Below are positions 52,771 through 61,948 of a DNA stretch of 64,000 nt, one piece after another (within the stretch, counting starts at the first letter, position 1; every line of letters starts with the position of its first letter). Source of the stretch: CAWGET01 sp963821715. Its GTDB lineage: Bacteria > Bacteroidota > Ignavibacteria > Ignavibacteriales > Melioribacteraceae. Where the stretch lies: assembly GCA_963821715.1 (NCBI GenBank), contig CAWGET010000004.1, positions 1 to 64,000 of the forward strand, written 5' to 3'. Both the position numbers and the translations under genes were made by a program. The notes beneath the pieces are model-generated. The model was not told the origin of the DNA, made no database searches, and worked only from the letters and a program-made list of their open reading frames with translations.

Positions 52771-53637
52771 TTAATTTTGGTCCTCCAAAAATCCCTCAAG
52801 GTAATTTTTGTATAAACTATTTGGAAACTCTTTAATAAGACTCTCAAGTTCCCCGCGCGAAATAAAATTTTTCTTGTAAGCTATCTCTTCAATGCAGGCA
52901 ACCTTCATTCCCTGACGGTCTTCAATCACACCGAAAAAATTTGCTGCTTGCAGCAACGCTTCAGGTGTTCCCGTATCGAGCCAGGCAACGCCTCTGCCGA
53001 TTATCTCTACATTCAACTTTCCTTCGTCCATATATTTCTTATTAACATCGGTAATTTCCAATTCACCTCTCGCCGATGGTTTCAGGTTTTTAGAAATTTC
53101 AATCACTTTATTATCGTAAACATAAAGTCCCGGAATCGCAAAATTGGATTTAGGATTTTTTGGTTTCTCTTCTATTGAAAGCGCCTTTCCGTTCTTATCG
53201 AATTCCACTATTCCGTATCTCTGAGGATCGTTAACCCGGTAAGCAAATATTGTAGAACCGGAATTATTTTTAACTGCGTTATAGAAAAAATGGAGAGAGC
53301 CATAGAAAATATTATCCCCAAGTATCAGCGAAACACTGTCATCACCAATAAATTCCTCGCCTATGATAAAAGATTCGGCAATTCCGTTTGGAGCATCCTG
53401 AACCGCATAACTGATATCGAGACCGATGTGAGATCCGTCGCCGAATAATTTTTCGTATAAGGGAATTGTATCCTTATCCGAGATAATCAGGATATCTTTA
53501 ATTCCTCCGAGCATCAAAATGGAAAGCGGGTAATAGATTAGCGGTTTATCGTATATTAGCGCAAGCTGCTTGCTGTAAACTTTAGTGATTGGATACAAAC
53601 GGGTTCCGGAGCCGCCAGCTAAGATAATTCCTTTCAT
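52771..53637 (-). CDS. rfbA: Glucose-1-phosphate thymidylyltransferase
   Basis: A 288-residue nucleotidyltransferase of normal length. The signature is GGSGTRLYPITKVYSKQL (8-25), followed by YDKPLIYYPLS and the metal-binding GDNIFYG (about 109-115). It makes dTDP-glucose, the entry to dTDP-rhamnose. The rfbB and rfbC genes are not in the window and rfbD is 22 kb away. It is the last gene downstream of the trk genes and the duplicated beta protein, with gaps of 23-43 bases. Confidence 0.93.
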   Translation of the reverse strand: MKGIILAGGSGTRLYPITKVYSKQLALIYDKPLIYYPLSILMLGGIKDILIISDKDTIPLYEKLFGDGSHIGLDISYAVQDAPNGIAESFIIGEEFIGDDSVSLILGDNIFYGSLHFFYNAVKNNSGSTIFAYRVNDPQRYGIVEFDKNGKALSIEEKPKNPKSNFAIPGLYVYDNKVIEISKNLKPSARGELEITDVNKKYMDEGKLNVEIIGRGVAWLDTGTPEALLQAANFFGVIEDRQGMKVACIEEIAYKKNFISRGELESLIKEFPNSLYKNYLEGFLEDQN

Positions 53638-53660
53638 AAAAATCTCAAGTGATTAAAAAA

Positions 53661-54425
53661 TTATTTTACTGAAATAGTTTTTGAACCGATCAGTTGTTCA
53701 TCCGCATCATGAATCGAAATTTTATATTCCCCTCGGTTCCTGAAATTATACTTGAAAAAAGTATGAAGCCATTCGGGTTCTACTTTAAACTTTTTCGATT
53801 CAACATATTCAACATAATCTCCGTCAAGACCATCCTTTTTCCAAACATCAATTAATAATTTATCAGTGTTCAGAGGTCTGCTCATACTCAGGTAAACGTT
53901 AATTGTACCTCCGTCGCTCATTGAAACTGATGATCTTTCATTAAAAGCCTTTCCGTTAAAAACCCTTTCGGCCAATACGATATTAGTATTTCGGTAATAT
54001 GAGGCACGAATTTCCTGGCTTTCTGTTGGTTCAAATTTTTTATATGCGACTGACAGCTTTCCAGACGTCATTCTTTTTTGCGCAGTATTTACAATATAAA
54101 TTTCATATTCGCCCGGATCTTTGAATTCATAATCATATGCCACCCAATTTTTTTTGTCCGGGTTGCGGATTGTCTTACTATCAAAAGGTTTGTACTCGCC
54201 GTCAAATTTTTTATCGATAAAAATATAAAGTATTTCATCTTCTATGTTATTATTCTCATCACGCATTAGAATATAAATTTTTCCACCGGAAGGTTCTATG
54301 GTAAATTTATTTACGGCATCTATTGGTTCACCATTTTCCGTAAACGATTTGCTAAAATAAATATTCTGAGCATTAAGCGTGGTTACAAGTAAAAATATAG
54401 TTAATAGTATGTATTTAATTTTCAT
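53661..54425 (-). CDS. Exported protein with two related beta-domains
   Basis: A 254-residue protein with a signal peptide (1-19, ending LNAQ). The mature part divides into two halves of about 115 residues with the same plan: FSKSFTENGEP against LAERVFNGKAF, DKKFDGEY against DGLDGDY, a strand-turn ending FKDPGEYEIYI against FRNRGEYKISI. Each half looks like a small Ig-like beta-sandwich. No enzyme motif is visible. It lies between trkH and rfbA in the same direction. The function is unknown. Confidence 0.65.
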   Translation of the reverse strand: MKIKYILLTIFLLVTTLNAQNIYFSKSFTENGEPIDAVNKFTIEPSGGKIYILMRDENNNIEDEILYIFIDKKFDGEYKPFDSKTIRNPDKKNWVAYDYEFKDPGEYEIYIVNTAQKRMTSGKLSVAYKKFEPTESQEIRASYYRNTNIVLAERVFNGKAFNERSSVSMSDGGTINVYLSMSRPLNTDKLLIDVWKKDGLDGDYVEYVESKKFKVEPEWLHTFFKYNFRNRGEYKISIHDADEQLIGSKTISVK

Positions 54426-54468
54426 GTCTTCGATTATTCAAATTAAAAAAGTAATATAAATTATTATT

Positions 54469-55917
54469 TCAACTTTTCCATAATGCGGGAGAAAAAATTA
54501 TAAGTACTGTGAAAAGTTCCAATCTTCCCATCAACATTAACAAGGATAAAAACCATTTTGCGGCATCGGGCATAAACGCAAAATTTTTGCTCGGACCAAC
54601 TTCGCCTATTGCAGGACCAACATTACCGAGCGAAGTGGCTACTGAGCCAAGCGAGGTCATAAAGTCCAATCCCAGCATTCCCATCACAAGAGTTCCCGTA
54701 ACAAATACTAAAACGTACAAGAGAAAAAATGCTAGAACATTTGACATAATCTCCGGCGGGACACTCTTACCGTTGTAACGAACCGGAATTACCGCTCTGG
54801 GATGAACGAGACGCCGGAATTCCAGAAGGGAATTCTTTAGCAAAAGATGGAGCCGGACCATCTTTATTCCACCGCCGGTAGATCCTGCCGAACCGCCTGT
54901 AAACAATAAAACAAAAAAGAGTATCTGGTAAAAAGTTCCCCATATATCATAGTCCGAAGTTGCAAAACCGGTGGTTGTAATTATAGAAACTACCTGGAAA
55001 AGAGCGGTTCGGAACGATTCTTCCACGCTTCCGAAATCGATAAGAAGCAAACCTCCTGTAACAAAAACCGCTACTCCCGATATAATTATCAGATAAAACT
55101 TAAACTCTTCATTCTTTATCACATTTTCAAATTTGCTGTGAAGCCAATAATAGTGAAGCGAGAAATTCATTCCAGCCAAAAACATAAAAAATATTATCAC
55201 ATAATGTATAAAAGGCGAATCGAAGTATGCTATACTCGCCTGCTTGGTAGAAAACCCCCCGGTTGCCATAGTAGTAAAGGAATGACAAACCGCGTCAAAA
55301 AATGTCATTCCGCCTACCATCAATAAAATGGTCTCTGCCATTGTAAACATAAAGTAAATTCCCCAAAGCCTTTTTGCCGTTTCTTTAATGCGCGGATGAA
55401 TTTTATCTTTTGTTGGTCCGGGCACTTCAGCAACGAACAACTGCATTCCTCCCACGCCGAGTATAGGAAGAATCGCAATAGAAAGGACTATCATTCCCAT
55501 ACCGCCAAGCCATTGAGTAACGCTGCGCCAGAAAAGAAGTCCTTTGGGTAAAGCTTCAATATTATTTAGAATTGAAGCGCCGGTGGTTGTAAATCCTGAC
55601 ATAGTTTCGAAGAAGGAGTCCGTAAAACTTGGTATTGCTCCGTGAAAAAAAAATGGCAACGCACCGAATAACGACATAGCGATCCATCCGATAGATACAA
55701 TAAAATATCCGTCGCGTTTGCGGATGTCATTTTTATAATTTCTAGTTAATACATAGAGCATTATACCAATAATTATTGTTCCCCCGCCGCAAAGAGCTAA
55801 AACCAGAATGTCATCGCTGTTATAGTAAATTGAGAAAGGGATCCCGAGCAGCATAAATATACCATCGAGAATAAGCAGTGAACCAATTAGATTTGATATA
55901 GCTTTATAATTCAACAT
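54469..55917 (-). CDS. trkH: Potassium uptake protein TrkH
   Basis: A 482-residue membrane protein with eight or more hydrophobic segments, arranged as the four M1-P-M2 repeats of the TrkH/KtrB family. The pore-loop glycine sequences TGFTTTGAS (about 109-117), TMATGGFS (about 217-224) and ITTTGFATSD (about 316-325) carry selectivity-filter glycines. The ATG shares a base with the trkA stop (TAATG), so the channel and its gate subunit are made together. It takes up K+ across the inner membrane. Confidence 0.93.
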   Translation of the reverse strand: MLNYKAISNLIGSLLILDGIFMLLGIPFSIYYNSDDILVLALCGGGTIIIGIMLYVLTRNYKNDIRKRDGYFIVSIGWIAMSLFGALPFFFHGAIPSFTDSFFETMSGFTTTGASILNNIEALPKGLLFWRSVTQWLGGMGMIVLSIAILPILGVGGMQLFVAEVPGPTKDKIHPRIKETAKRLWGIYFMFTMAETILLMVGGMTFFDAVCHSFTTMATGGFSTKQASIAYFDSPFIHYVIIFFMFLAGMNFSLHYYWLHSKFENVIKNEEFKFYLIIISGVAVFVTGGLLLIDFGSVEESFRTALFQVVSIITTTGFATSDYDIWGTFYQILFFVLLFTGGSAGSTGGGIKMVRLHLLLKNSLLEFRRLVHPRAVIPVRYNGKSVPPEIMSNVLAFFLLYVLVFVTGTLVMGMLGLDFMTSLGSVATSLGNVGPAIGEVGPSKNFAFMPDAAKWFLSLLMLMGRLELFTVLIIFSPALWKS

Positions 55918-57257
55918 TATTTAAAATATTTTTCAACTTTGCTAACAGCGCCCGGAAGAGCGAACACAACCACTTTATCGCCTGCTTGAATTTGCGTATC
56001 TCCTACTGATATTAGTCCTTTACCGTCGCGAACGTAACCGCCAATTATCGCATTCTTAGGAAAGCTCAAACTCTTAACCGGCTTCCGCGTTACATCGGAT
56101 TTTTCTCCGGCAATATACTCAAGTACTTCCGCGTCAATTCCCTGAAGTGTAGCAATTGAGATAATATTTTCCTTCCTGATAAAACGTGAGATATTATTTG
56201 CGGCAATCAATTTTTTATTGATGAGTGAGTCAAGGCCAATAGTCTGAGTTAAGGGGATATAATCCACATTATCCACAAGCGCTACTGTTTTGGAAACCCC
56301 GAGATGTTTTGCCATCAGGGAAGTTATAATATTTGTTTCCGCATCTTCGGTAACGGAAATGAAGGCGTCCATATCCACGATACCTTCCTGCGCAAGCAAA
56401 TCTATGTCCCTTCCGTCTCCCTGAATTACGAGAGATTTTTTTAAATCATTTGCGAGGTCTAAAGTTTTTTCATCATCGGATTCAATAAGTTTTACGTTTA
56501 TATCATTTTCCAGGAGTTTAGCAGTTTTGCGTCCTATCTTTCCGCCGCCCAATATCATTATATTTTCAATCTTTGTGTCTTCCTTACCGGAGATTCTAAG
56601 AATCTCCTTAATTCTGTCCGGTGTTGTAATTACAAATATCTGATCGTTCGGGAGAAAAATATCGTCGCCCGTTGGAATAATAGTTCTAATACCCCGATGA
56701 ATAGCGACGATTCTGAAATCCTGAACTTCATAATCTTCAGAAGCCTGCCGCATCGATTTACGAATAACCTGCGCTTGCTTATCCAGCTTTAGTCCGATAA
56801 GCATCAGTTTCCCTTCCTCGAATTCAAGAACATCCGTAGCGGCAGCCCGTTGTATCAACTTTACTATTTCTTGTGCGGCTAATTCTTCCGGATAGATCAA
56901 ATGATCGATACCAAGACTTACAAACATCTCTGCGTTTTCTTTGCTCAGATATTCATCGTTTTCAACGCGGGCAATTGTTTTCCTTGCGCCCAATTTTTTG
57001 GCTAAAATAGCAGTGTTTATATTTATTGCTTCGGTTGAAGTAACCGAAACCAGAAGATCAATTTTATTTACCTTGGCATTTTTTAAAATCTCTATGGATG
57101 TTGAAGAACCCGCAATAGTCAATACTTCGGTTTGAGAATCCAATCTCTGAAGCTGATTTGGATTGATATCAATAACCGTGATATCATGAGATTCACTGGA
57201 GAGTTGTTTGGCCAAATGGAATCCTACTTCCCCTGCACCGGCAATTATAATTTTCAT
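55917..57257 (-). CDS. trkA: Potassium uptake regulator TrkA
   Basis: A 446-residue cytoplasmic protein with two RCK/Rossmann repeats, each followed by a TrkA-C domain, the full Trk form rather than the shorter KtrA. The first nucleotide motif is GAGEVGFHLAKQL (6-18) and the second, GGGKIGRKTAKLL, lies near residue 231. It binds NAD(H) or ATP and gates TrkH. It is the first gene of the leftward unit trkA-trkH-duplicated protein-rfbA. Confidence 0.94.
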   Translation of the reverse strand: MKIIIAGAGEVGFHLAKQLSSESHDITVIDINPNQLQRLDSQTEVLTIAGSSTSIEILKNAKVNKIDLLVSVTSTEAININTAILAKKLGARKTIARVENDEYLSKENAEMFVSLGIDHLIYPEELAAQEIVKLIQRAAATDVLEFEEGKLMLIGLKLDKQAQVIRKSMRQASEDYEVQDFRIVAIHRGIRTIIPTGDDIFLPNDQIFVITTPDRIKEILRISGKEDTKIENIMILGGGKIGRKTAKLLENDINVKLIESDDEKTLDLANDLKKSLVIQGDGRDIDLLAQEGIVDMDAFISVTEDAETNIITSLMAKHLGVSKTVALVDNVDYIPLTQTIGLDSLINKKLIAANNISRFIRKENIISIATLQGIDAEVLEYIAGEKSDVTRKPVKSLSFPKNAIIGGYVRDGKGLISVGDTQIQAGDKVVVFALPGAVSKVEKYFK

Positions 57258-57310
57258 AAAATCATACTTCCTTTTTTAACACAAATGATCGTATAAAATA
57301 TTATTTCAGA

Positions 57311-57340
57311 AAAAAAATCCCGGCTCTTTGGGATCCGGGA
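57311..57340 (-). terminator. Rho-independent terminator after valS
   Basis: A six-base GC stem (TCCCGG/CCGGGA) with an eleven-base loop. On the minus strand it is followed by seven T residues. It begins 27 bases after the valS stop and closes the isomerase-hslVU-valS unit. Confidence 0.85.
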
Positions 57341-57366
57341 AGGTATAAATTTTAATTTATGAAATC

Positions 57367-59988
57367 TTAACTTAAATCACTAAGAATATGTTTTAGTTTT
57401 TCGAGAGAATTTTTCCAATCGTCCCGCTTCTTTTTTTCTCTTTCCACTACGTCGGTTGGTGCCTTTTCTAGGAAACTTTTATTGGTTAATTTTTTGTCCG
57501 TTCCTTTTATTACACCTTCCAATCTTGCTATTTCTTTTTCGATCCTTTTCTTTTCAACATCAAGATCGATAATTCCAGCAAGAGGAATAAATATTTCAGA
57601 GCCTTTCACAACCGAAGAAGCACTCGGCCGCGGTTTCTCCAGATCTTCTGAAGCTACCAAATTTTCTACTTTCGCAAGCGACTTTATATAAGCTTCAAAT
57701 TCACTCTTAAATTTATTCGTTTTTAGATAAACATCAATTTTCTGCGATGGTGGAATGTTCATCTCTCCGCGAATATTTCGGATTGACGAGATCACTTCCT
57801 GCAGAAACTGAACATCTTCTTCAATGCTTTCATTTAATTTAGATTCTTCGTATTCCGGAAATTCAGTTACGGAAATACTTTCACCCTCTTTTCTTTTTCG
57901 GAGAAGCTGCCATATCTCTTCAGTGATGAACGGCATAAACGGGTGAACGATTTTTAACATGTCTTCAAATAAAATGATTGCCGTTGCCAGCGCCTTCTTT
58001 TTAACTTCCTCATCGCCTGAATACAAACGGTTTTTTATCATCTCAACATACCAGTCGCAGTAATCATTCCAGACATACGCGTAAATGATTTTTGTGGCGC
58101 CTGTAACATCGAATCGATCCATAGCGTCGTTCATCTGCTTTAGCGTTCTGTTAAAGCGGGAAATTATCCACTTGTCCGTAAACTCCAGATCATTTTCTCC
58201 GGGTTTTATGTCAAGCTGAGTATTCTGAGCGTTCATAATTAAGAAGCGAGCCGCGTTCCAAATTTTGTTGGCAAAATTTCTACCTATCTCACATTTTTCC
58301 GGGCTGAAGAGCACATCCTGACCTGCCGGTGAAATATAGTTTATCGTGAATCTAAGTGCGTCGGCACCATATTCATCAATAACATCAAGCGGATCGGGAG
58401 AATTGCCGAGTGACTTGCTCATTTTTCTACCTTTATCATCCCGGATTATACTCGTAAAATAGACGTCCTTGAATGGAATATCATTCATAAATTCCATTCC
58501 GGCCATAATCATTCGCGCAACCCAGAAAAAAATTATATCCGGACCCGTAACAAGTAGATCGGTTGGATAAAAATATTTTTGTTCTTCTTCGGTATGAAAA
58601 ACATCCTGCGCCCATAGCCAGCTTGAAGCCCAGGTATCGAGAACATCTTTATCCTGATCCCAGTTTTCAATATCTTCCGGCGGTTCGGCTTCGCAATAAA
58701 TTTCGTCGGTCTTCTTATTGTACCAAACCGGGATCCGGTGTCCCCACCACAATTGGCGCGAAATACACCAGTCGCGGATATTGGTCATCCAATGCTCATA
58801 TGTCTTAGTCCAATGTTCGGGATGAAAATTTATTTTTTTATTCTGTATAACTTTAAGTGCAGGTTCAGCAAGCTCATCCATCTTCATAAACCATTGCTCT
58901 GAAAGGAATGGCTCAATCGGAACACCGCCTCTTTGGGAATACCCTACATTGTTCGTATAATCTTCAGCTTTCTCAAGGAGTCCAAGTTCTTCCATATCGG
59001 CGACAATTTTTTCCCGTGCTTCGTATCGATCCATATCTATGTAATCTTCGGGAACGTTGTTGTTGGTTACAGCTTCCTCATTAAAAATATTGATAATTTC
59101 AAGATTGTGTCTCAGACCCATTTCATAATCGTTAACGTCGTGAGCCGGGGTCACTTTTACTGCACCGGTTCCAAACTCGAGATCAACGTATTCATCTGCG
59201 ATAATTGGAATTTCTCTGCCTACAAGAGGGAGTTTAATTTTCTTTCCAATCAAATGTTTGTAGCGTTCATCTTCCGGATTTACGGCTACCGCAGTATCGC
59301 CGAGCATCGTTTCCGGACGAGTTGTTGCAATTATTAAAAATTCCTTACTGTCAATTACGGGATATTTGAAATACCAAAGTTTACCATTTATTGTTCTGTA
59401 ATTAACTTCTTCATCGGAAATAGCTGATTTTGTTGCCGGATCCCAGTTTACTAACCTGTAACCGCGGTAAATCAAACCTTTTTTATGGAGCTTAACGAAA
59501 GCTTCAATTACTCTTTTATAATACTCATCGTCCATGGTAAAGCGTTCACGCTCCCAGTCGCAGCTTACGCCAAGTTTTTTTAGCTGAGCGTTTATTATTC
59601 CGCCATATTTCTGCTGCCATTCTCTGCAATACTCAAGAAACTTTTCCCTGCCGATATCAAATTTGTTAAAGCCTAATTCTTTAAGATGATTAACAACTTT
59701 AGCTTCTGTAGCAATCGACGCATGGTCGGAACCCGGAACCCAAAGCGCATTGAAGCCGAGCATTCTTTTATATCTGATGTAGACATCCTGAAGTGTATTG
59801 TTCAAAACATGACCGAGGTGAAGAATGCCGGTAATGTTCGGCGGCGGAATTACAATAGTGTAAGGTTCTTTTGTTTCGTCGATTTCGGCGTGATACAATT
59901 GATGATCCTGCCAATACTTATACCATTTATCTTCAACTTCCTTCGGATCGTAAGCTTTAGGAATTTCAATTTTTGCTACTTCAATCAT
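57367..59988 (-). CDS. valS: Valyl-tRNA synthetase
   Basis: An 873-residue class I synthetase of normal length. The HIGH motif appears as HLGH (57-60) after PPPNITG, and KMSKS is present in GRKMSKSLGNSPDP. The editing domain lies between, with TTRPETMLGDTAVAV. The last 70 residues form the coiled-coil arm (LDVEKKRIEKEIARLE) that binds tRNA. It starts 15 bases after hslU, an unusual partner. Confidence 0.97.
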   Translation of the reverse strand: MIEVAKIEIPKAYDPKEVEDKWYKYWQDHQLYHAEIDETKEPYTIVIPPPNITGILHLGHVLNNTLQDVYIRYKRMLGFNALWVPGSDHASIATEAKVVNHLKELGFNKFDIGREKFLEYCREWQQKYGGIINAQLKKLGVSCDWERERFTMDDEYYKRVIEAFVKLHKKGLIYRGYRLVNWDPATKSAISDEEVNYRTINGKLWYFKYPVIDSKEFLIIATTRPETMLGDTAVAVNPEDERYKHLIGKKIKLPLVGREIPIIADEYVDLEFGTGAVKVTPAHDVNDYEMGLRHNLEIINIFNEEAVTNNNVPEDYIDMDRYEAREKIVADMEELGLLEKAEDYTNNVGYSQRGGVPIEPFLSEQWFMKMDELAEPALKVIQNKKINFHPEHWTKTYEHWMTNIRDWCISRQLWWGHRIPVWYNKKTDEIYCEAEPPEDIENWDQDKDVLDTWASSWLWAQDVFHTEEEQKYFYPTDLLVTGPDIIFFWVARMIMAGMEFMNDIPFKDVYFTSIIRDDKGRKMSKSLGNSPDPLDVIDEYGADALRFTINYISPAGQDVLFSPEKCEIGRNFANKIWNAARFLIMNAQNTQLDIKPGENDLEFTDKWIISRFNRTLKQMNDAMDRFDVTGATKIIYAYVWNDYCDWYVEMIKNRLYSGDEEVKKKALATAIILFEDMLKIVHPFMPFITEEIWQLLRKRKEGESISVTEFPEYEESKLNESIEEDVQFLQEVISSIRNIRGEMNIPPSQKIDVYLKTNKFKSEFEAYIKSLAKVENLVASEDLEKPRPSASSVVKGSEIFIPLAGIIDLDVEKKRIEKEIARLEGVIKGTDKKLTNKSFLEKAPTDVVEREKKKRDDWKNSLEKLKHILSDLS

Positions 59989-60003
59989 TCTCGTCCTGTC
60001 GTT

Positions 60004-61380
60004 TTATAAAATATATTTGCTTAAGTCACGATTAGTAACAATCGAATCGAGTTTATCATTAACCATTCTGCCGTCAATTTCAATTTTATCCGAAGGCATT
60101 TCATCCGGCACATCAAAGAGTATATCTTCCAGCAAAGTAGTTAGTATTGTGTGCAGCCTTCTGGCGCCGATGTTTTCGACTTCCTCATTAACCTTTGCGG
60201 CAATGGAAGCGACTTCTTTTATCGCGTCTTCCTTAAAAATTATATCAACGTTTTCGGTATTCAGCAGCGCAATATATTGTTTCAAGAGAGCATTTTGCGG
60301 AAGCGTTAAAATCTTTATGAAGTCTTCTTCGCTCAAACTTTTCAGTTCTACTCTTATCGGAAATCTTCCCTGAAGTTCCGGTATAAGATCGGAAGGTTTT
60401 GAAACGTGGAAAGCTCCCGAAGCGATGAACAAAATATGATCGGTTTTTACAATCCCGTATTTTGTATTTACACTAGTCCCTTCCACAATCGGCAATAGAT
60501 CCCTCTGAACGCCTTCTCTCGAAACATCCGGACCTTGAGACGATTTTGAATTTCCCGCAACTTTATCTATCTCATCAATAAATACAATTCCTGCTTCCTG
60601 AACTCTTTTTATCGCCTCTTTCTGAACTGATTCCATATCGATCAATTTTTGAGCTTCTTCTTGCGCTAAAATTTTTCGCGCATCCGCTATTGTGGTTTTA
60701 CGTTTCTTTCGTTTCTTCGGCATCATATTACCAACAATTTCCTGGATATTTATTCCCATATCGTCCAAGCCGATCGGGCCGAAAACCTGCATCCCAGAAT
60801 TTGATCCAACGGTATCAAACTCAATTACTCTCTCATCCATTTCACCTTTGCGCAGTTTTTCGCTCATCCAGTTTCTTGTTTTCTCATTCTGCAAAGCTTC
60901 ATCGTTTTCCGCATTTTCATTTTCTTCCTTTTTATGCGGTTTTCGGACAGGCGGAATAAGTATATCCAAAATTCTTTCTTCTGCCATTTTCTCGGCTTTC
61001 TCCTGAACTTCTTTAGTCTTTTCAGTACGAATTAAGTTAACCGCAAATTCAGTAAGATCGCGTATCATCGATTCAACGTCGCGGCCTACATAACCGACTT
61101 CCGTAAATTTGGAAGCTTCTACTTTGATAAACGGCGCTCCGGCAAGTTTTGCAAGCCTTCTCGCAATCTCGGTTTTTCCTACGCCGGTGGGCCCAATAAG
61201 AATGATGTTATTTGGCATTATTTCATCTTTCATCAATTCATCAACCTGCTGCCTACGCCATCTGTTTCTTAACGCTATCGCTACGGCGCGTTTAGCGTCA
61301 TCCTGACCAATTATATATTTATCTAACTCTTTTACAATTTGTCTCGGAGTAAGATCTTTCATTATTTGATATGTGTCCAT
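60004..61380 (-). CDS. hslU: HslU ATPase of the HslUV protease
   Basis: A 458-residue AAA+ ATPase. Walker A is GPTGVGKT (63-70), the pore loop is GYVGR (96-100), Walker B is VFIDEID (about 270-276), and the I-domain lies between. The C-terminal tail (RDLSKYIL) is the type that docks into HslV. It unfolds substrates and feeds them to HslV. It follows hslV by six bases. The start at 61380 is probable; a Met six codons later is an alternative. Confidence 0.96.
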   Translation of the reverse strand: MDTYQIMKDLTPRQIVKELDKYIIGQDDAKRAVAIALRNRWRRQQVDELMKDEIMPNNIILIGPTGVGKTEIARRLAKLAGAPFIKVEASKFTEVGYVGRDVESMIRDLTEFAVNLIRTEKTKEVQEKAEKMAEERILDILIPPVRKPHKKEENENAENDEALQNEKTRNWMSEKLRKGEMDERVIEFDTVGSNSGMQVFGPIGLDDMGINIQEIVGNMMPKKRKKRKTTIADARKILAQEEAQKLIDMESVQKEAIKRVQEAGIVFIDEIDKVAGNSKSSQGPDVSREGVQRDLLPIVEGTSVNTKYGIVKTDHILFIASGAFHVSKPSDLIPELQGRFPIRVELKSLSEEDFIKILTLPQNALLKQYIALLNTENVDIIFKEDAIKEVASIAAKVNEEVENIGARRLHTILTTLLEDILFDVPDEMPSDKIEIDGRMVNDKLDSIVTNRDLSKYIL

Positions 61381-61386
61381 TTTCCA

Positions 61387-61938
61387 TTAACCGTTTTTTT
61401 TGTCTATTGATTCAACATTTATTTTATCGTTTGTGTAAATACAAATTTCTGACGCAGTTTTTAATGCTTCCTGCGCTATCTCTTTTGCGGAAAGATCGCT
61501 GTATTTTATAAGCATTTTTGCCGCTGCCAAGGCATACATTCCGCCCGACCCGATTGCGACTACTTTATCGTCGGGCTCAATCACATCCCCCGTTCCGGAT
61601 AAAACCAAAGCTTTATCTTCGGATACCACCGCCAACAGCGCTTCAAGTTTTCTTAGATATTTATCGGTACGCCAATCCTGCGCTAATTCAACCGCAGCGC
61701 GCTTTACATTTCCTCTGTACTGTTCCAGCTTTTCTTCAAACCGGTTGAGCAGTGTAAATGCGTCCGCCGCCGATCCGGCAAATCCGCATAAAACTTCGCC
61801 GTTATATAATTTTCTTATCTTAACGGAATTATGCTTCATAACAGTATTACCCATCGTAACCTGTCCGTCGCCGCCTACAACCGCTTCGCCCTTATGAATA
61901 ATTCCTAAAATCGTTGTCGATCTTATTTTCTCTGCCAT
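61387..61938 (-). CDS. hslV: HslV peptidase subunit
   Basis: A 183-residue protein. The N-terminal threonine of the mature enzyme is Thr8 (after the short propeptide MAEKIRS), followed by the core HKGEAVVGGDGQVTMGNTVMK-type block, with Gly-Ser-Gly turns near residue 131. It is the proteolytic half of the bacterial proteasome-like HslUV. It stands six bases before hslU and ten bases after the isomerase gene. Confidence 0.96.
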   Translation of the reverse strand: MAEKIRSTTILGIIHKGEAVVGGDGQVTMGNTVMKHNSVKIRKLYNGEVLCGFAGSAADAFTLLNRFEEKLEQYRGNVKRAAVELAQDWRTDKYLRKLEALLAVVSEDKALVLSGTGDVIEPDDKVVAIGSGGMYALAAAKMLIKYSDLSAKEIAQEALKTASEICIYTNDKINVESIDKKNG

Positions 61939-61948
61939 TATTAACCTC

